DNA from: Actinomycetota bacterium
GTDB taxonomy: Bacteria > Actinomycetota > Actinomycetes > S36-B12 > GCA-2699445
DNA: 64,000 nucleotides
Assembly (NCBI GenBank): GCA_020438795.1
Contig: JAGQTY010000003.1
Span: 39,913-103,912 of the forward strand
Direction of reading: 5' to 3'
Shown here piece after piece: positions 42,361-51,224 of the stretch. Every line of letters starts with the position of its first letter. The first letter of the stretch is position 1. Below the pieces are notes generated by a model, which was given only the letters and a program-made list of their open reading frames with translations, made no database searches and had not been told where the DNA came from. The translations under genes were made by a program, and so were the position numbers.

Positions 42361-43158
42361 CTACACACCGATCGTCACAGCCGCCAGATAGCGCTCCGGA
42401 TCGGCGCGGAAGGCCTGCCAGGCCTGCCGCGCCATCTCCGGCGCCACGATGATGGCGCGGTCCTCGCGCAGACCCTCTCTGATGTCGGCGATCAGATGGT
42501 CGAGCTGGTAGACACCCCCGGGCAGGGTCTCCGCGAAGTCGCGGGCGCTGCCCATGGGCGAAGGGACCTCGGGCAGGTCAGCCGGTCCGAGCGAGTCGAG
42601 CAACGGAGTGTCGGTGAAGCCCGGGCACACCACATTCACCTGCACTCCGGAGTTGGAGTACTCGGCACGCAGCGAGAGCGTCATGGCGACCACCGCAGCT
42701 TTCGTGGCCGAATAGGCGGCGAGCGCGGGCGTTGGGACGAGGCCTGCCAATGAGGCCACATTGACGATCTGACCCCGGCCGGCGTGGACCATGTGGGGCA
42801 GCACGGCATGCACACCGTGGATGACGCCGCGCAGATTGACGTCCACGGCCCGTTCCCAGTGCGCGAGTTCCATCGCGTGGCTGTGTCCTGCCACGGAGAT
42901 CCCGGCGTTGTTCACCATCGCGGTGATCGAGCCGAATCGTGTCAGGGCCAGGTCTACCGTTGCGCGCACGTCGTCCGGTTCTCGCACATCACAGGCCACG
43001 GGAACCGCGGTCCCAGGCAGGCCGGCAGCCGCGTCAGCGACCTCGGTCGCGGCGGCCTCGTCGAGATCGGCCAGCAGGACGTCGAACCCGTCCTCGAGGT
43101 AGGAGACGGCAAGCCCGGCCCCGATGCCGGACCCGGCCCCGGTGATGATGATGGCCAT
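42361..43158 (-). CDS. Short-chain dehydrogenase/reductase
   Basis: 265 residues. The Rossmann start is MAIIITGAGSGIGAGLAVSYL. NNAGISVAGH, the catalytic serine in VNVASLAGLVP and YSATKAAVVAMTLSLRAEY (YxxxK) are all present, followed by VVCPGFTDTPLL. A classical NAD(P)-dependent SDR of unknown substrate. The start at 43158 is the last ATG before the glycine motif; the frame extends to 43275. It ends 24 bases after the plus-strand fragment. Confidence 0.85.
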   Translation of the reverse strand: MAIIITGAGSGIGAGLAVSYLEDGFDVLLADLDEAAATEVADAAAGLPGTAVPVACDVREPDDVRATVDLALTRFGSITAMVNNAGISVAGHSHAMELAHWERAVDVNLRGVIHGVHAVLPHMVHAGRGQIVNVASLAGLVPTPALAAYSATKAAVVAMTLSLRAEYSNSGVQVNVVCPGFTDTPLLDSLGPADLPEVPSPMGSARDFAETLPGGVYQLDHLIADIREGLREDRAIIVAPEMARQAWQAFRADPERYLAAVTIGV

Positions 43159-43184
43159 GGCGCCACTGTTCCACACTCCCGCGC

Positions 43185-43934
43185 TCAGGCCTCCGGCGGG
43201 ATGGGTACCAGCAGCTCGGGGCCGTTGTTCCGTACGGAGTTCACCTGAGTACTGACCGGATAGGCGGCCAGCCACCCCGGCGCAGCGGGGCGGGCCAGCG
43301 AGCGGATCTGCGGCACGTCACTGAGGTCCGGATCCAGCCACTGTGTCCACTGCTCACGCTGGACACACATCGGCATGCGATCGTGGATGCGACCGAGGTC
43401 GTCGGTGGCGCTGGTGGTCAGAATGGTCACGGTCCGCAACCAGGAGTCGGGGTCCTCGGGGTCGCGTTCCGGATCCCGCCAGAACTCGTACAGCCCGGCC
43501 ATCGCCAGCACGTCGTCATCCGCCGGGTGAATGAAGTATGGCTGCTTGAGGGGCTTGCCGCTCCTTCCGCGCGGTGCATCGTCAGCACTGGGGGTGTACC
43601 ACTCGTAGTAACCGTCGGCCGGGAGCAGGCAGCGCCGCTTGGCGAAAGCGCGCCGGAATGCGGGCTTCTCCGCGGCGGTCTCCCAACGGGCGTTGATCAT
43701 CCTGCTGCCGATTTTCGGATCCTTCGCCCACGAGGGGACGAGGCCCCAGCGGGCCACGGCCAGCTCCCGTTGCGGGACGTCCTCACCCCGGGCCGTACGG
43801 GTCGAGACTGCGTAGACCTCCTTGGTGGGGGCGACGTTGTAGTCCGGCGCAAGCACCACATCGGTGGCACGCTGAACCTCGAATTCAGCCACGAGCGTCG
43901 CCTCATCCCTGCTGGCTGCATATCTGCCGCACAT
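43185..43934 (-). CDS. SRAP-domain protein (YedK/HMCES, abasic-site DNA-protein crosslinker)
   Basis: 249 residues. It begins MCGRYAASRDE, with Cys2 as the catalytic residue that becomes N-terminal after methionine removal. NYNVAPTKEVYAV, WGLVPSWAKD, INARWETAAEKPAFRRAF and RCLLPADGYYEWY (catalytic Glu) follow, then the histidine in IHDRMPM. Full-length and apparently intact. The family crosslinks to abasic sites in single-stranded DNA and shields them during replication. Confidence 0.94.
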   Translation of the reverse strand: MCGRYAASRDEATLVAEFEVQRATDVVLAPDYNVAPTKEVYAVSTRTARGEDVPQRELAVARWGLVPSWAKDPKIGSRMINARWETAAEKPAFRRAFAKRRCLLPADGYYEWYTPSADDAPRGRSGKPLKQPYFIHPADDDVLAMAGLYEFWRDPERDPEDPDSWLRTVTILTTSATDDLGRIHDRMPMCVQREQWTQWLDPDLSDVPQIRSLARPAAPGWLAAYPVSTQVNSVRNNGPELLVPIPPEA

Positions 43935-44005
43935 GCCCAGTCACCGCCCTTCACCCCGCGATCGCCTTCTCGAACAGGCCCCTCTGACACAGCACCGCTT
44001 GCGTG

Positions 44006-44038
44006 TAACCTTCTGTTAACCTAGAGTTCACCTTGAAG
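44006..44038 (+). promoter_or_regulatory. Triple 11-base direct repeat resembling a PHO box
   Basis: Three contiguous 11-mers: TGTAACCTTCT, GTTAACCTAGA and GTTCACCTTGA. Streptomyces-type PhoP sites are tandem 11-base repeats with core GTTCACC; the third unit matches fully and the second in six of seven. The array ends 16 bases before the ATG of the 91-residue gene at 44055, with AAAGGAGGCGAT between. It suggests phosphate-starvation control of that gene. Confidence 0.55.
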
Positions 44039-44054
44039 GGTCAAAGGAGGCGAT

Positions 44055-44330
44055 ATGTCCACGATCGACCAAGTGACCTTCGACCTTGTCGCTGACAACC
44101 ATACGCCTGAGGCTGTGTGCCTGCTCCATGCCCACTCCTCGCAGAAGCGCGACTACGCCCGCACCGACGATCTCGCCTTCTTCGTCCCGGGAGCCGATTC
44201 CGTCGCCGAGCAGCCGTCCTCAGACACCAGGCCCGGCTGGTTGCGTCACATCACACCGCGGCATTACGCGGCAGCATCGCCACTGCCCAAGGACGTGATG
44301 GCGCGACTGAAGATGATCGCCTACCACTGA
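44055..44330 (+). CDS. Hypothetical protein, 91 residues, likely phosphate-regulated
   Basis: Not recognised. The product has TPEAVCLLHAHSSQKRDYAR, then a polar middle and RHYAAASPLPKDVMARLKMIAYH at the end. It has no signal peptide or membrane helix and one cysteine. A very good ribosome binding site (AAAGGAGGCGAT) precedes ATG. The PHO-box-like repeat immediately upstream is the only clue to its role. Confidence 0.65.
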   Translation: MSTIDQVTFDLVADNHTPEAVCLLHAHSSQKRDYARTDDLAFFVPGADSVAEQPSSDTRPGWLRHITPRHYAAASPLPKDVMARLKMIAYH

Positions 44331-44445
44331 TCCCGAACGGTCGGCGGCACTCGTCACGACCGCCAGGGTTGACAGAAGGGCCGGTGGACCGGCCACGTCG
44401 GCAAGAACCTGACGTAGCCCGCCACTGCCTCTGCCTGAGTCAGGC

Positions 44446-45411
44446 TCAGCCCTCAGGGGGGGTGAACGTCTTGGTCCGCTTCATTCCCGCGGCACGACCC
44501 TTGCCCGACATCACCAGGGCCATCTTGCGGCTCGCCTCATCGATCATCTCGTCGCCCAGCATCACTGCACCGCGCGCGCCACCTTCTGCCGACGTGTAGT
44601 AGGCGTACGCGTCCAGGATCAGTTCCGCGTGGTCGTAGTCCTCCTGATTCGGGCTGTAGACCTCGTTGGCTGCCTCGATCTGCCCCGGGTGCAGCACCCA
44701 CTTGCCGTCGAAGCCCAGGGCGGCACTACGACCGGCGACGCGCCGGAAACCGTCCACGTCCTTGATCTGCAGGTACGGACCGTCGATGGCCTGCTTGTCG
44801 TAGGCACGCGCCGCCATGAGGATCCGCGACAGGATGTAGTGGTAGGCGTCTCCGACGTCGTATCCGGGAGGCTGCTCGCCGACCACGAGTGACTTCATGT
44901 TGATGGACGCCATGAAGTCCGCGGGTCCGAAGATGATCGTCTCGACCCGGGGCGAGGCCTGCGCGATGGCGTCGACGTTCACCAGACCGAGGGCATTCTC
45001 GATCTGCGCCTCGATACCGATCCGTCCCACCTCGAGTCCCAGGGTCTTCTCGATCTGGGTCAGGGTCATGTCCAGCCAGGCGACCTGTTCGGCCGTCTGC
45101 ACCTTGGGCAGCATGATGCAGTCGAGGTTGGCCCCGGCGCCCTCGACCACCTCGATGACATCCCGATAGGTCCATTGCGTGGTGAGGTCGTTGACCCGGA
45201 CCACCCGCACCTTGCCTTCGAGGCCACCCTCGTTGAGCGCAGCCACCACGTTCTGCCGCGCCTCCTCCTTGGCGATCGGCGCGACCGAATCCTCGAGGTC
45301 CATGAAGATCTGGTCGACAGGCAGCCCCTTCGCCTTGCTCAGCATCTTGGGGCTGGAACCGGGAACTGCCAGGCAGGAACGGCGGCTGCGTGCGGAACTG
45401 GAGTCGACCAT
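44446..45411 (-). CDS. CitE/malyl-CoA lyase family protein
   Basis: 321 residues. CLAVPGSSPKMLSKAKGLPVDQIFMDLEDSVAPIAKEEAR is the family N-terminus with the metal and substrate Glu-Asp. RVVRVNDLTT, LPKVQTAEQV, GIEAQIENALGLVN and the C-terminal GFDGKWVLHPGQIEAANEVY follow. The length and HPGQ box fit malyl-CoA/beta-methylmalyl-CoA lyases and related CitE-like enzymes, which split CoA thioesters to glyoxylate or oxaloacetate plus acyl-CoA. No ATP-citrate or ethylmalonyl pathway gene is adjacent, so the substrate is open. Confidence 0.85.
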   Translation of the reverse strand: MVDSSSARSRRSCLAVPGSSPKMLSKAKGLPVDQIFMDLEDSVAPIAKEEARQNVVAALNEGGLEGKVRVVRVNDLTTQWTYRDVIEVVEGAGANLDCIMLPKVQTAEQVAWLDMTLTQIEKTLGLEVGRIGIEAQIENALGLVNVDAIAQASPRVETIIFGPADFMASINMKSLVVGEQPPGYDVGDAYHYILSRILMAARAYDKQAIDGPYLQIKDVDGFRRVAGRSAALGFDGKWVLHPGQIEAANEVYSPNQEDYDHAELILDAYAYYTSAEGGARGAVMLGDEMIDEASRKMALVMSGKGRAAGMKRTKTFTPPEG

Positions 45412-45604
45412 CGGTCTCCTTCGTTAGTGGGATCCTCACACAGGGTAGCCAGACGACGCGTCGGCACTTGACCCGGGGCCGACGGAGGTGAACTGAGTCA
45501 CGCGAGTCGCACCCACCCCGGAATGGGGGCAAAAGGGAAGCCCACGGCCCAGAGCGCGGCTCTTCGGGCGCCTGACGAGGTGGCGAAGACGATAAAATGC
45601 GCCG

Positions 45605-46852
45605 GTGAGCGCCCGACTGTTCCTCGCCAGGCTGGCGGGAGCAATTGCCTTCGATCCCAACGGGGATCAGGTGGGCAAGGTGCGCGACGTGGTCACCTCG
45701 CTCAGCGTCGACCACGCACCTCCCCGCGTGCTCGGCCTGGTTCTCGAGGTGCCTCCGAAGCGGCGGATCTTCCTGCCGATAGGCCGGGTGCGATCATTCG
45801 CCGCCGGCCAGATCGTGGTCAAGGGCATGGTGAACCTGCGCAAGTTCGAGAAGCGGTCGAGCGAGACGCTCGTGTTCGCGGAGCTTCTCGATCACAGAGT
45901 GGGCGTGGCCGGCGAGCCGTATGAGGGCAAGATCATCGACGTCGGCATCGAGCAGGACGCTCGGCGGGACTGGCACGTGACCGGCCTCTACCTGCGCAAG
46001 GGCGGCGGCCTGCGCCGCAAGGCGGAGACCCGCGTAGTGCCCTGGCAGGAGATCACAGGGCTCCATCTTGCCGACCCCGAACAGGGTGCCGATGAGATCG
46101 TGGCCCAGCTCGACCGGACCAAGGCCGTCGATATTGCCGAGATGCTGCAGGAACTGCCCACGCGGCGACGGATCCAGATCGCGACGGCACTGAACGACCG
46201 CAAGCTCAGCCGGGTACTTGAGGAACTGCCCGAGGAGACACAGGTGGAGATCCTCAACAGTCTGGACGTCGAACGCGCCGCCGACGTCCTGGAGGAGATG
46301 GCACCCGACGATGCCACCGACCTGATCTCCGAACTGTCGCCCGGGCAGGCTGCCGTCCTGCTGCAACGCATGGAACCGGACGAGGCGCAGGACATCCGCC
46401 GGCTGCTCTCCTACGCAGAGGACACCGCCGGTGGCCTGATGACGACCGAGCCGATCATCCTCAACGTAGACTGTGACGTGGTGGATGCGCTGGCAATCAT
46501 CAGGCAACCCGAGCTGACCCCGGCCATCGCATCCCAGGTGTATGTCGTGCGCCCCCCGACCGAGACGCCCACCGGACGCTACGTCGGCACAGTCCACATG
46601 CAGTCGCTGCTTCGAGCACCCCCCACAACCTCGCTGCCCTCCCTCGTGGACACCGAACTGGAACCGATCGGGCCGGACACTCCCCTGCCCGAGATCACCC
46701 GTCATTTCGCCGCCTACAACCTGGTGGCAGCCCCGGTCGTTGATGCCGGCGATCACCTTGTCGGAGCGGTGACCGTCGACGATGTCCTGGACCACATGCT
46801 GCCTGAGGACTGGCGTGTCCGTCGCGTCGGCCGAGGGAGTGAGTTGGCATGA
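45605..46852 (+). CDS. Soluble MgtE-N/CBS-domain protein with PRC-barrel-like start
   Basis: 415 residues from GTG. Residues 1-160 hold two PRC-barrel-like segments (FDPNGDQVGKVRDVV and YEGKIIDVGIEQD). Residues about 165-285 are helical MgtE N-terminal repeats (VDIAEMLQELPTRRRIQIATAL, AADVLEEMAPDDATDLISEL). The rest is a CBS pair, including TAGGLMTTEPIILN. The membrane domain of real MgtE channels is absent, so it is probably a cytosolic magnesium or nucleotide sensor. It overlaps the DUF1003 start. TAAAAT at 45593-45598 lies six bases before GTG, indicating leaderless translation. Confidence 0.85.
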   Translation: MSARLFLARLAGAIAFDPNGDQVGKVRDVVTSLSVDHAPPRVLGLVLEVPPKRRIFLPIGRVRSFAAGQIVVKGMVNLRKFEKRSSETLVFAELLDHRVGVAGEPYEGKIIDVGIEQDARRDWHVTGLYLRKGGGLRRKAETRVVPWQEITGLHLADPEQGADEIVAQLDRTKAVDIAEMLQELPTRRRIQIATALNDRKLSRVLEELPEETQVEILNSLDVERAADVLEEMAPDDATDLISELSPGQAAVLLQRMEPDEAQDIRRLLSYAEDTAGGLMTTEPIILNVDCDVVDALAIIRQPELTPAIASQVYVVRPPTETPTGRYVGTVHMQSLLRAPPTTSLPSLVDTELEPIGPDTPLPEITRHFAAYNLVAAPVVDAGDHLVGAVTVDDVLDHMLPEDWRVRRVGRGSELA

Positions 46853-47346
46853 GCGAGGACTACACCGGACTTGACCAGCCGCTGGATCGCTCACCGGCAC
46901 GCTTCACCTACGACCCCGAGTCCTTCGGCCGCTTCAGTGAGCGGGTCGCGCGCTACATCGGTTCCTGGGCCTTCATCGCCTGGATGACCCTGACCATCGT
47001 GCTCTGGGTCTGTTACAACATCTTTGCGCCGGAGCAGTGGCAGGCCGATCCTTACCCGTTCATCTTCCTGACGCTGCTGCTCTCGCTGCAGGCGTCCTAC
47101 GCAGCCCCCCTGATCCTGCTCGCCCAGAACCGGCAGTCGGACCGCGACCGCGTCCAGTACACCGAGGACCGGGTCCGGACCGAGCGACTGCTGGCCGACA
47201 CCGAGTACCTCATGCGTGAGCTCGCAGCACTGCGCACCGCCCTCGGTGATGTGGCCACGCGTGACTACGTCCGCAGTGAGCTCCGTGAACAGCTCGAGGA
47301 ACTGCAAAAACCCGAGCCCGGTCGTCGCGCAGGGGAGGCGGGATAG
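46849..47346 (+). CDS. DUF1003 membrane protein
   Basis: 165 residues. FSERVARYIGSWAFIAWMTLTIVLWVCYN and YPFIFLTLLLSLQASYAAPLILLAQNRQSDRDR are the two transmembrane helices and the conserved ASYAAPLILLAQNRQ motif of DUF1003. A basic coiled-coil tail follows. The start overlaps the MgtE-N gene stop by 4 bases. The pairing with a CBS-type MgtE-N protein and, a little further on, mrp recalls mycobacterial order, but here pilB intervenes. Function unknown. Confidence 0.88.
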   Translation: MSEDYTGLDQPLDRSPARFTYDPESFGRFSERVARYIGSWAFIAWMTLTIVLWVCYNIFAPEQWQADPYPFIFLTLLLSLQASYAAPLILLAQNRQSDRDRVQYTEDRVRTERLLADTEYLMRELAALRTALGDVATRDYVRSELREQLEELQKPEPGRRAGEAG

Positions 47347-47348
47347 CC

Positions 47349-49193
47349 ATGGCACGCAAGAGGCTCGGTGACCTGCTGGTCGAGTGGGGAGCGATCAAGC
47401 CTGAACAGCTCAAGGCCGCCATCGAGGAACAGAAGAATGCGGACGTGCGGCGCAGGCTCGGCGAGATCCTGGTGGAGCAGGAGGTGCTCGATGAGGACAC
47501 CCTGGCCAGCGCCCTGGCCGACATCCACGGCCTGCCGGTCGTGAACCTCGACTTCTTCCCCATGGACGACAACGCCGCCTACATGATTCCCAAGGCCATG
47601 TGTGAACGCGACCACCTGATCGCCTACAAACGCGAGGGAGACCAGATCTGGGTGGCGGTCGCCGACCCAGTCGACGTGGTGGCCCTCGATGACGTCAAGT
47701 CGAAGCTCGCGAACCTTGAGGTCCATCCGGTCGTGGCCCCCGCGTCCCAGGTCCAGCGGCACGTGGCCAGGGTCTGGGGTGATGAGGAGCACTACAAGAC
47801 CGTCGAGAAGTTCGTCGAGGAACTCGGCGAGGAGCCCGATGCGATCCAGGAGGAGGACGAGAACGGTGCCGTCGCCATCGTGAACCAGATCCTGGCCACG
47901 GCAGCCAGGCGGAACGCCAGCGACGTGCACGTGGAACCCTTCAAGACCAAAGTGCGGGTGCGCATCCGGGTCGACGGTGTCCTGCGCGAAATGCTGGACC
48001 TGCCCAAGTCGAGCCACTCCCCGCTGGTCACGCGCATGAAGATCATCGCCGATCTGCAGGTGGTGGAACGCCGGATCCCGCAGGACGGTCGCACATCCAT
48101 TCGCGTGCGCGGCGAGAAGCGCGACATCCGCGTCAGCACGCTGCCCACGATCCATGGGGAGAAGGTCGTCCTGCGACTGCTGCCCACGCAGACCCAGCTT
48201 CCCAGCCTCGACAAGCTCGGCATGACGCCCGAGCAGGCGAAGATGATGGCTGACTTCATGAAGATCCCGCAGGGCTTCGCGCTGGTCACCGGACCGACCG
48301 GTTCCGGCAAGTCCAACACGCTGTACTCGGCGCTGCAGAGCGGTGTCAGTGAGGACCGCAACGCGATCACGCTCGAGGACCCCGTGGAGATGGAGCTCAC
48401 GGGGATCAACCAGGTCCAGATCAACCCCGCGGTCGGCCTCACGTTCGACCAGGCGCTCCGGTCGGTACTGCGCCAGGATCCTGATGTGGTGATGGTGGGC
48501 GAGATCCGGGACCTTGAGACCGGCCAGCTCGCCGTGCGGGCGGCACTCACCGGCCACCTGGTCCTGAGTACCCTCCACACGCTCGATGCCCCCAGTTCGG
48601 TACGAAGACTGCTCGAGATGGGCATCCCCGACTACCTCGTCGCGAGCTCGCTGAACCTTGTGATCGCGCAGCGGCTGGTGCGCAAGCCATGCTCCCACTG
48701 TTCGCAGCCGTACACTCCGGATGAGGTGACCATCGAGCGATTGGGGCTCACACCCGAACAGTCCGCCTCGCTCGTGCTCGGCACGGGTTGCCCACGGTGC
48801 GACGGAACCGGGTACCTCGGCCGGATCGGCGTCTTCGAGATGCTGCAGGTCGATCGGGGGATCCGCAAGGCGGTGCTGGCCGGCGCCGACGATGTGACAT
48901 TGCGCCACAAGGCCAGACAGGCCGGTTGGCGACCCATGGTCGAACGCGGTGTGGAGATGGCAGTCCAGCACCTCACCACAACCGATGAGCTGATCCGGAC
49001 CCTTGGCAATGTGGAGCGCTGGTCCGAGTCCGACTCCGATCACGACCACGACCACGACCACGACCTCGGTCACAGGGTCGGCGCGCAGGCCCTCTCCATC
49101 GCGCCAGGATCCCCTCCGCGTCCCGACGAGCTCGCCCGGGCCTCCTGGCGGGAGACGGCTCCCCCACCTGCACCCCGGTGGCGCGGCAACTGA
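47349..49193 (+). CDS. pilB: Type IV pilus assembly ATPase PilB (GspE/PulE family)
   Basis: 614 residues. N-terminal MshEN domain: RLGDLLVEWGAIKPEQLKAAIEEQ and RRLGEILVEQEVLDEDTLASAL. Catalytic domain: DVHVEPFKTKVRVRIRVDGVL, Walker A GPTGSGKSNT (about residues 315-324), and Walker B DPDVVMVGEIRDLET. Tetracysteine zinc site: CSHCSQPY and GCPRCDGTGY. The tail beyond about 555 is variable and contains an Asp/His run (DHDHDHDHD). It powers pilus extension, opposite to PilT at 30293. It sits two bases after DUF1003 rather than in a pil cluster. Confidence 0.92.
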   Translation: MARKRLGDLLVEWGAIKPEQLKAAIEEQKNADVRRRLGEILVEQEVLDEDTLASALADIHGLPVVNLDFFPMDDNAAYMIPKAMCERDHLIAYKREGDQIWVAVADPVDVVALDDVKSKLANLEVHPVVAPASQVQRHVARVWGDEEHYKTVEKFVEELGEEPDAIQEEDENGAVAIVNQILATAARRNASDVHVEPFKTKVRVRIRVDGVLREMLDLPKSSHSPLVTRMKIIADLQVVERRIPQDGRTSIRVRGEKRDIRVSTLPTIHGEKVVLRLLPTQTQLPSLDKLGMTPEQAKMMADFMKIPQGFALVTGPTGSGKSNTLYSALQSGVSEDRNAITLEDPVEMELTGINQVQINPAVGLTFDQALRSVLRQDPDVVMVGEIRDLETGQLAVRAALTGHLVLSTLHTLDAPSSVRRLLEMGIPDYLVASSLNLVIAQRLVRKPCSHCSQPYTPDEVTIERLGLTPEQSASLVLGTGCPRCDGTGYLGRIGVFEMLQVDRGIRKAVLAGADDVTLRHKARQAGWRPMVERGVEMAVQHLTTTDELIRTLGNVERWSESDSDHDHDHDHDLGHRVGAQALSIAPGSPPRPDELARASWRETAPPPAPRWRGN

Positions 49194-49308
49194 GCTACTG
49201 CCCGCTACTCGCGCAGGACCATCCCCGACGGAGACTGCGGCTCTGTGGCGATGAGGGGTGCCTGCTCGGAAATGGCCGGGGCAGGCTGTGCGGGTTAGTC
49301 TGGATCCC

Positions 49309-50445
49309 ATGGCCATTGTGACGAAGGATCAGGTCCTGACCGCGCTGAGCAAGGTGGAGGATCCCGAGATCCACCGACCCATCACCGAGCTCGACATGGT
49401 GGACGAAGTGGTCATCAGTGACCCCGGCAATGTGGCCGTGACCATCCTGCTCACGGTCTCGGGCTGCCCGATGCGGGGCCCGATCGAGAAGGCCGTGACC
49501 GAGGCGATCGGCGCGATTCCCGGAGTGACCGATGTGGCTGTCACGCTGTCGGTGATGTCGGAAGAACAGCGCGCAGCACTCAAGGAGAAGTTGCGGGGCC
49601 CCAGCAAGGAGATACCTTTCAACCGTCCCGGCAACACCACAAAGATCTTCGCGATCGCCTCCGGAAAGGGCGGCGTCGGCAAGTCCTCGCTGACCGTGAA
49701 CCTGGCAGTCGCACTGGCACTGACTGGGAACAGGGTCGGGCTGCTGGACGCAGACATCTACGGCCATTCCGTCCCCCGGATGCTCGGGATCAACCGTCCC
49801 CCCACCGCCGTCGACGGCATGATCCTGCCACCTGAGGCCAACGGCGTGCGCGCCATCTCCATGCTGCCGTTCAAACCGGGCGGCACGGCTGAGCCGGTGG
49901 CCTTCCGCGGGCCGATGCTGCACCGTGCCCTGGAACAGTTCCTGTCCGACGTCTACTGGTCCGACCTGGACATCCTCCTGCTCGATCTGCCGCCCGGCAC
50001 CGGCGATGTCGCCATTTCGACCGCACAGCTGCTGCCGCAAGCGGAACTCATCGTGGTGACGACTCCTCAGCTGGCAGCAGCTGAGGTGGCAGTGCGCGCG
50101 GGCATGCTCGCGCAGCAGACCAAGCAACGCCTGGCGGGTGTCATCGAGAACATGGGCGCCTTCGGCTGCCCGCACTGTGGTGAACCTGTTGATGTCTTCG
50201 GTCAGGGCGGTGGCCGCCTGGTCGCGGAGAATCTCAGCAAGGCACTGGGGACCGATGTGCCGCTGCTGGGGTCGGTCCCGTTCGACGTGAAGCTGCGTGA
50301 GGGGGCCGACGCTGGTCAGCCGCTCGTAGTGAGCGATCCGGGCAGACCCGCCAGTGAAGCGATCACAAGCATCGCTGCCGGACTCTCGGCGAAGAAGCGC
50401 GGCCTGGTCGGGATGAACCTCGCTGTGTCGCCCGTGGGACGCTGA
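49309..50445 (+). CDS. mrp: Mrp/ApbC-type iron-sulfur cluster carrier ATPase
   Basis: 378 residues. N-terminal DUF59/MIP18 domain (LSKVEDPEIHRPITELDMVDEV and LLTVSGCPMRGPIE). Deviant Walker A: IASGKGGVGKSSLTVNLAVAL, about residues 115-135. DLPPGTGDVAIS and the cluster-ligand pair CPHC in MGAFGCPHCGEPVDVFG. It carries and inserts [4Fe-4S] clusters into apo-enzymes. ATG 49309 was chosen at the first domain residue; TAGTCT at 49296-49301 lies seven bases upstream with no Shine-Dalgarno site, so it looks leaderless despite the upstream pilB. Confidence 0.94.
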   Translation: MAIVTKDQVLTALSKVEDPEIHRPITELDMVDEVVISDPGNVAVTILLTVSGCPMRGPIEKAVTEAIGAIPGVTDVAVTLSVMSEEQRAALKEKLRGPSKEIPFNRPGNTTKIFAIASGKGGVGKSSLTVNLAVALALTGNRVGLLDADIYGHSVPRMLGINRPPTAVDGMILPPEANGVRAISMLPFKPGGTAEPVAFRGPMLHRALEQFLSDVYWSDLDILLLDLPPGTGDVAISTAQLLPQAELIVVTTPQLAAAEVAVRAGMLAQQTKQRLAGVIENMGAFGCPHCGEPVDVFGQGGGRLVAENLSKALGTDVPLLGSVPFDVKLREGADAGQPLVVSDPGRPASEAITSIAAGLSAKKRGLVGMNLAVSPVGR

Positions 50446-50486
50446 GGGCCGTCAGCTTCGCGGCTGCGCCGCATCAGGGGGAGGCC

Positions 50487-51224
50487 TCAGGCGATGACTG
50501 AGCCGCCGCCCCCCGGTTCGTCGTCCTCGACGATGTTGTTCACCTGATCCGTGACACCGGGCCAGGCCAGTAGAGGAACGGCCCCGCGGATGGCAGCCTT
50601 GGCCGCGACCCATGTTGGCTCGATCATGGCGTCCTTGCTCAGCCAGACGGTGTAATCGCCCGAAGCGCGTTCGAGATAGTCCACCCAGGCCCGGTTGTGA
50701 TCCAGGTACACCGACTGCACATTGAGGACATCCCCCAGCCAGAAGGGGAAGGTCTGTTCCGCGATCACCCGTCCCGCGGTCTCGACCCGGTCAGCGCCCT
50801 GAGATGAGGCGCGCTCGATCCTGGTTCCGTTGCCGTCACGCTTGAGCTGGGCGACGAGTTGCTCGTTGGATGCCAGCGGCCCGAGTTCTGCCCGCGACTC
50901 CTCGATCAGCCGCACCACCTCATCCTGAACATCACCCATGGCGTCCTCGGACACCTGCACCTTCGAGAGCAACGAGGACAACGAGGCGTTCTGAAGCGCC
51001 CAGTTGGCCACGAGGCCGCACAGGAGCAGCACCACGACCGCGCCGATGACCGTGATGATGATCCAGGGCCGTTTGGAGGGCTGCGCCACGGGCTCGTCGA
51101 CCAGGAGCACCCGGGCTGAATTGGGTGGGGCGAAATCGAGCGTCGGCGGATGGGGCAGGGGTGCAGAGGGCGGCCTGTCATACCGTGGGCCCTGTGGGGC
51201 CGACCACTCCTGAGATTCGTTCAT
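50487..51224 (-). CDS. Single-pass membrane protein of unknown function
   Basis: 245 residues. A proline-rich cytosolic segment of about 50 residues precedes one membrane helix (WIIITVIGAVVVLLLCGLVANWAL, about residues 54-77). The extracytoplasmic part begins with a helical linker and includes TFPFWLGDVLNVQSVYLDHNRAWVDYLERASGDYTVWLS, which looks like a small alpha/beta domain. Not recognised. The start overlaps the stop of the preceding minus-strand gene (ATGA), so the two are a coupled pair. Confidence 0.65.
   Translation of the reverse strand: MNESQEWSAPQGPRYDRPPSAPLPHPPTLDFAPPNSARVLLVDEPVAQPSKRPWIIITVIGAVVVLLLCGLVANWALQNASLSSLLSKVQVSEDAMGDVQDEVVRLIEESRAELGPLASNEQLVAQLKRDGNGTRIERASSQGADRVETAGRVIAEQTFPFWLGDVLNVQSVYLDHNRAWVDYLERASGDYTVWLSKDAMIEPTWVAAKAAIRGAVPLLAWPGVTDQVNNIVEDDEPGGGGSVIA

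Noticed and set aside
49044..49085. Asp/His run at the PilB C-terminus as a CRISPR-like or tandem repeat
   Set aside because: It is a short in-frame codon repeat inside the coding tail; no spacer-repeat structure.
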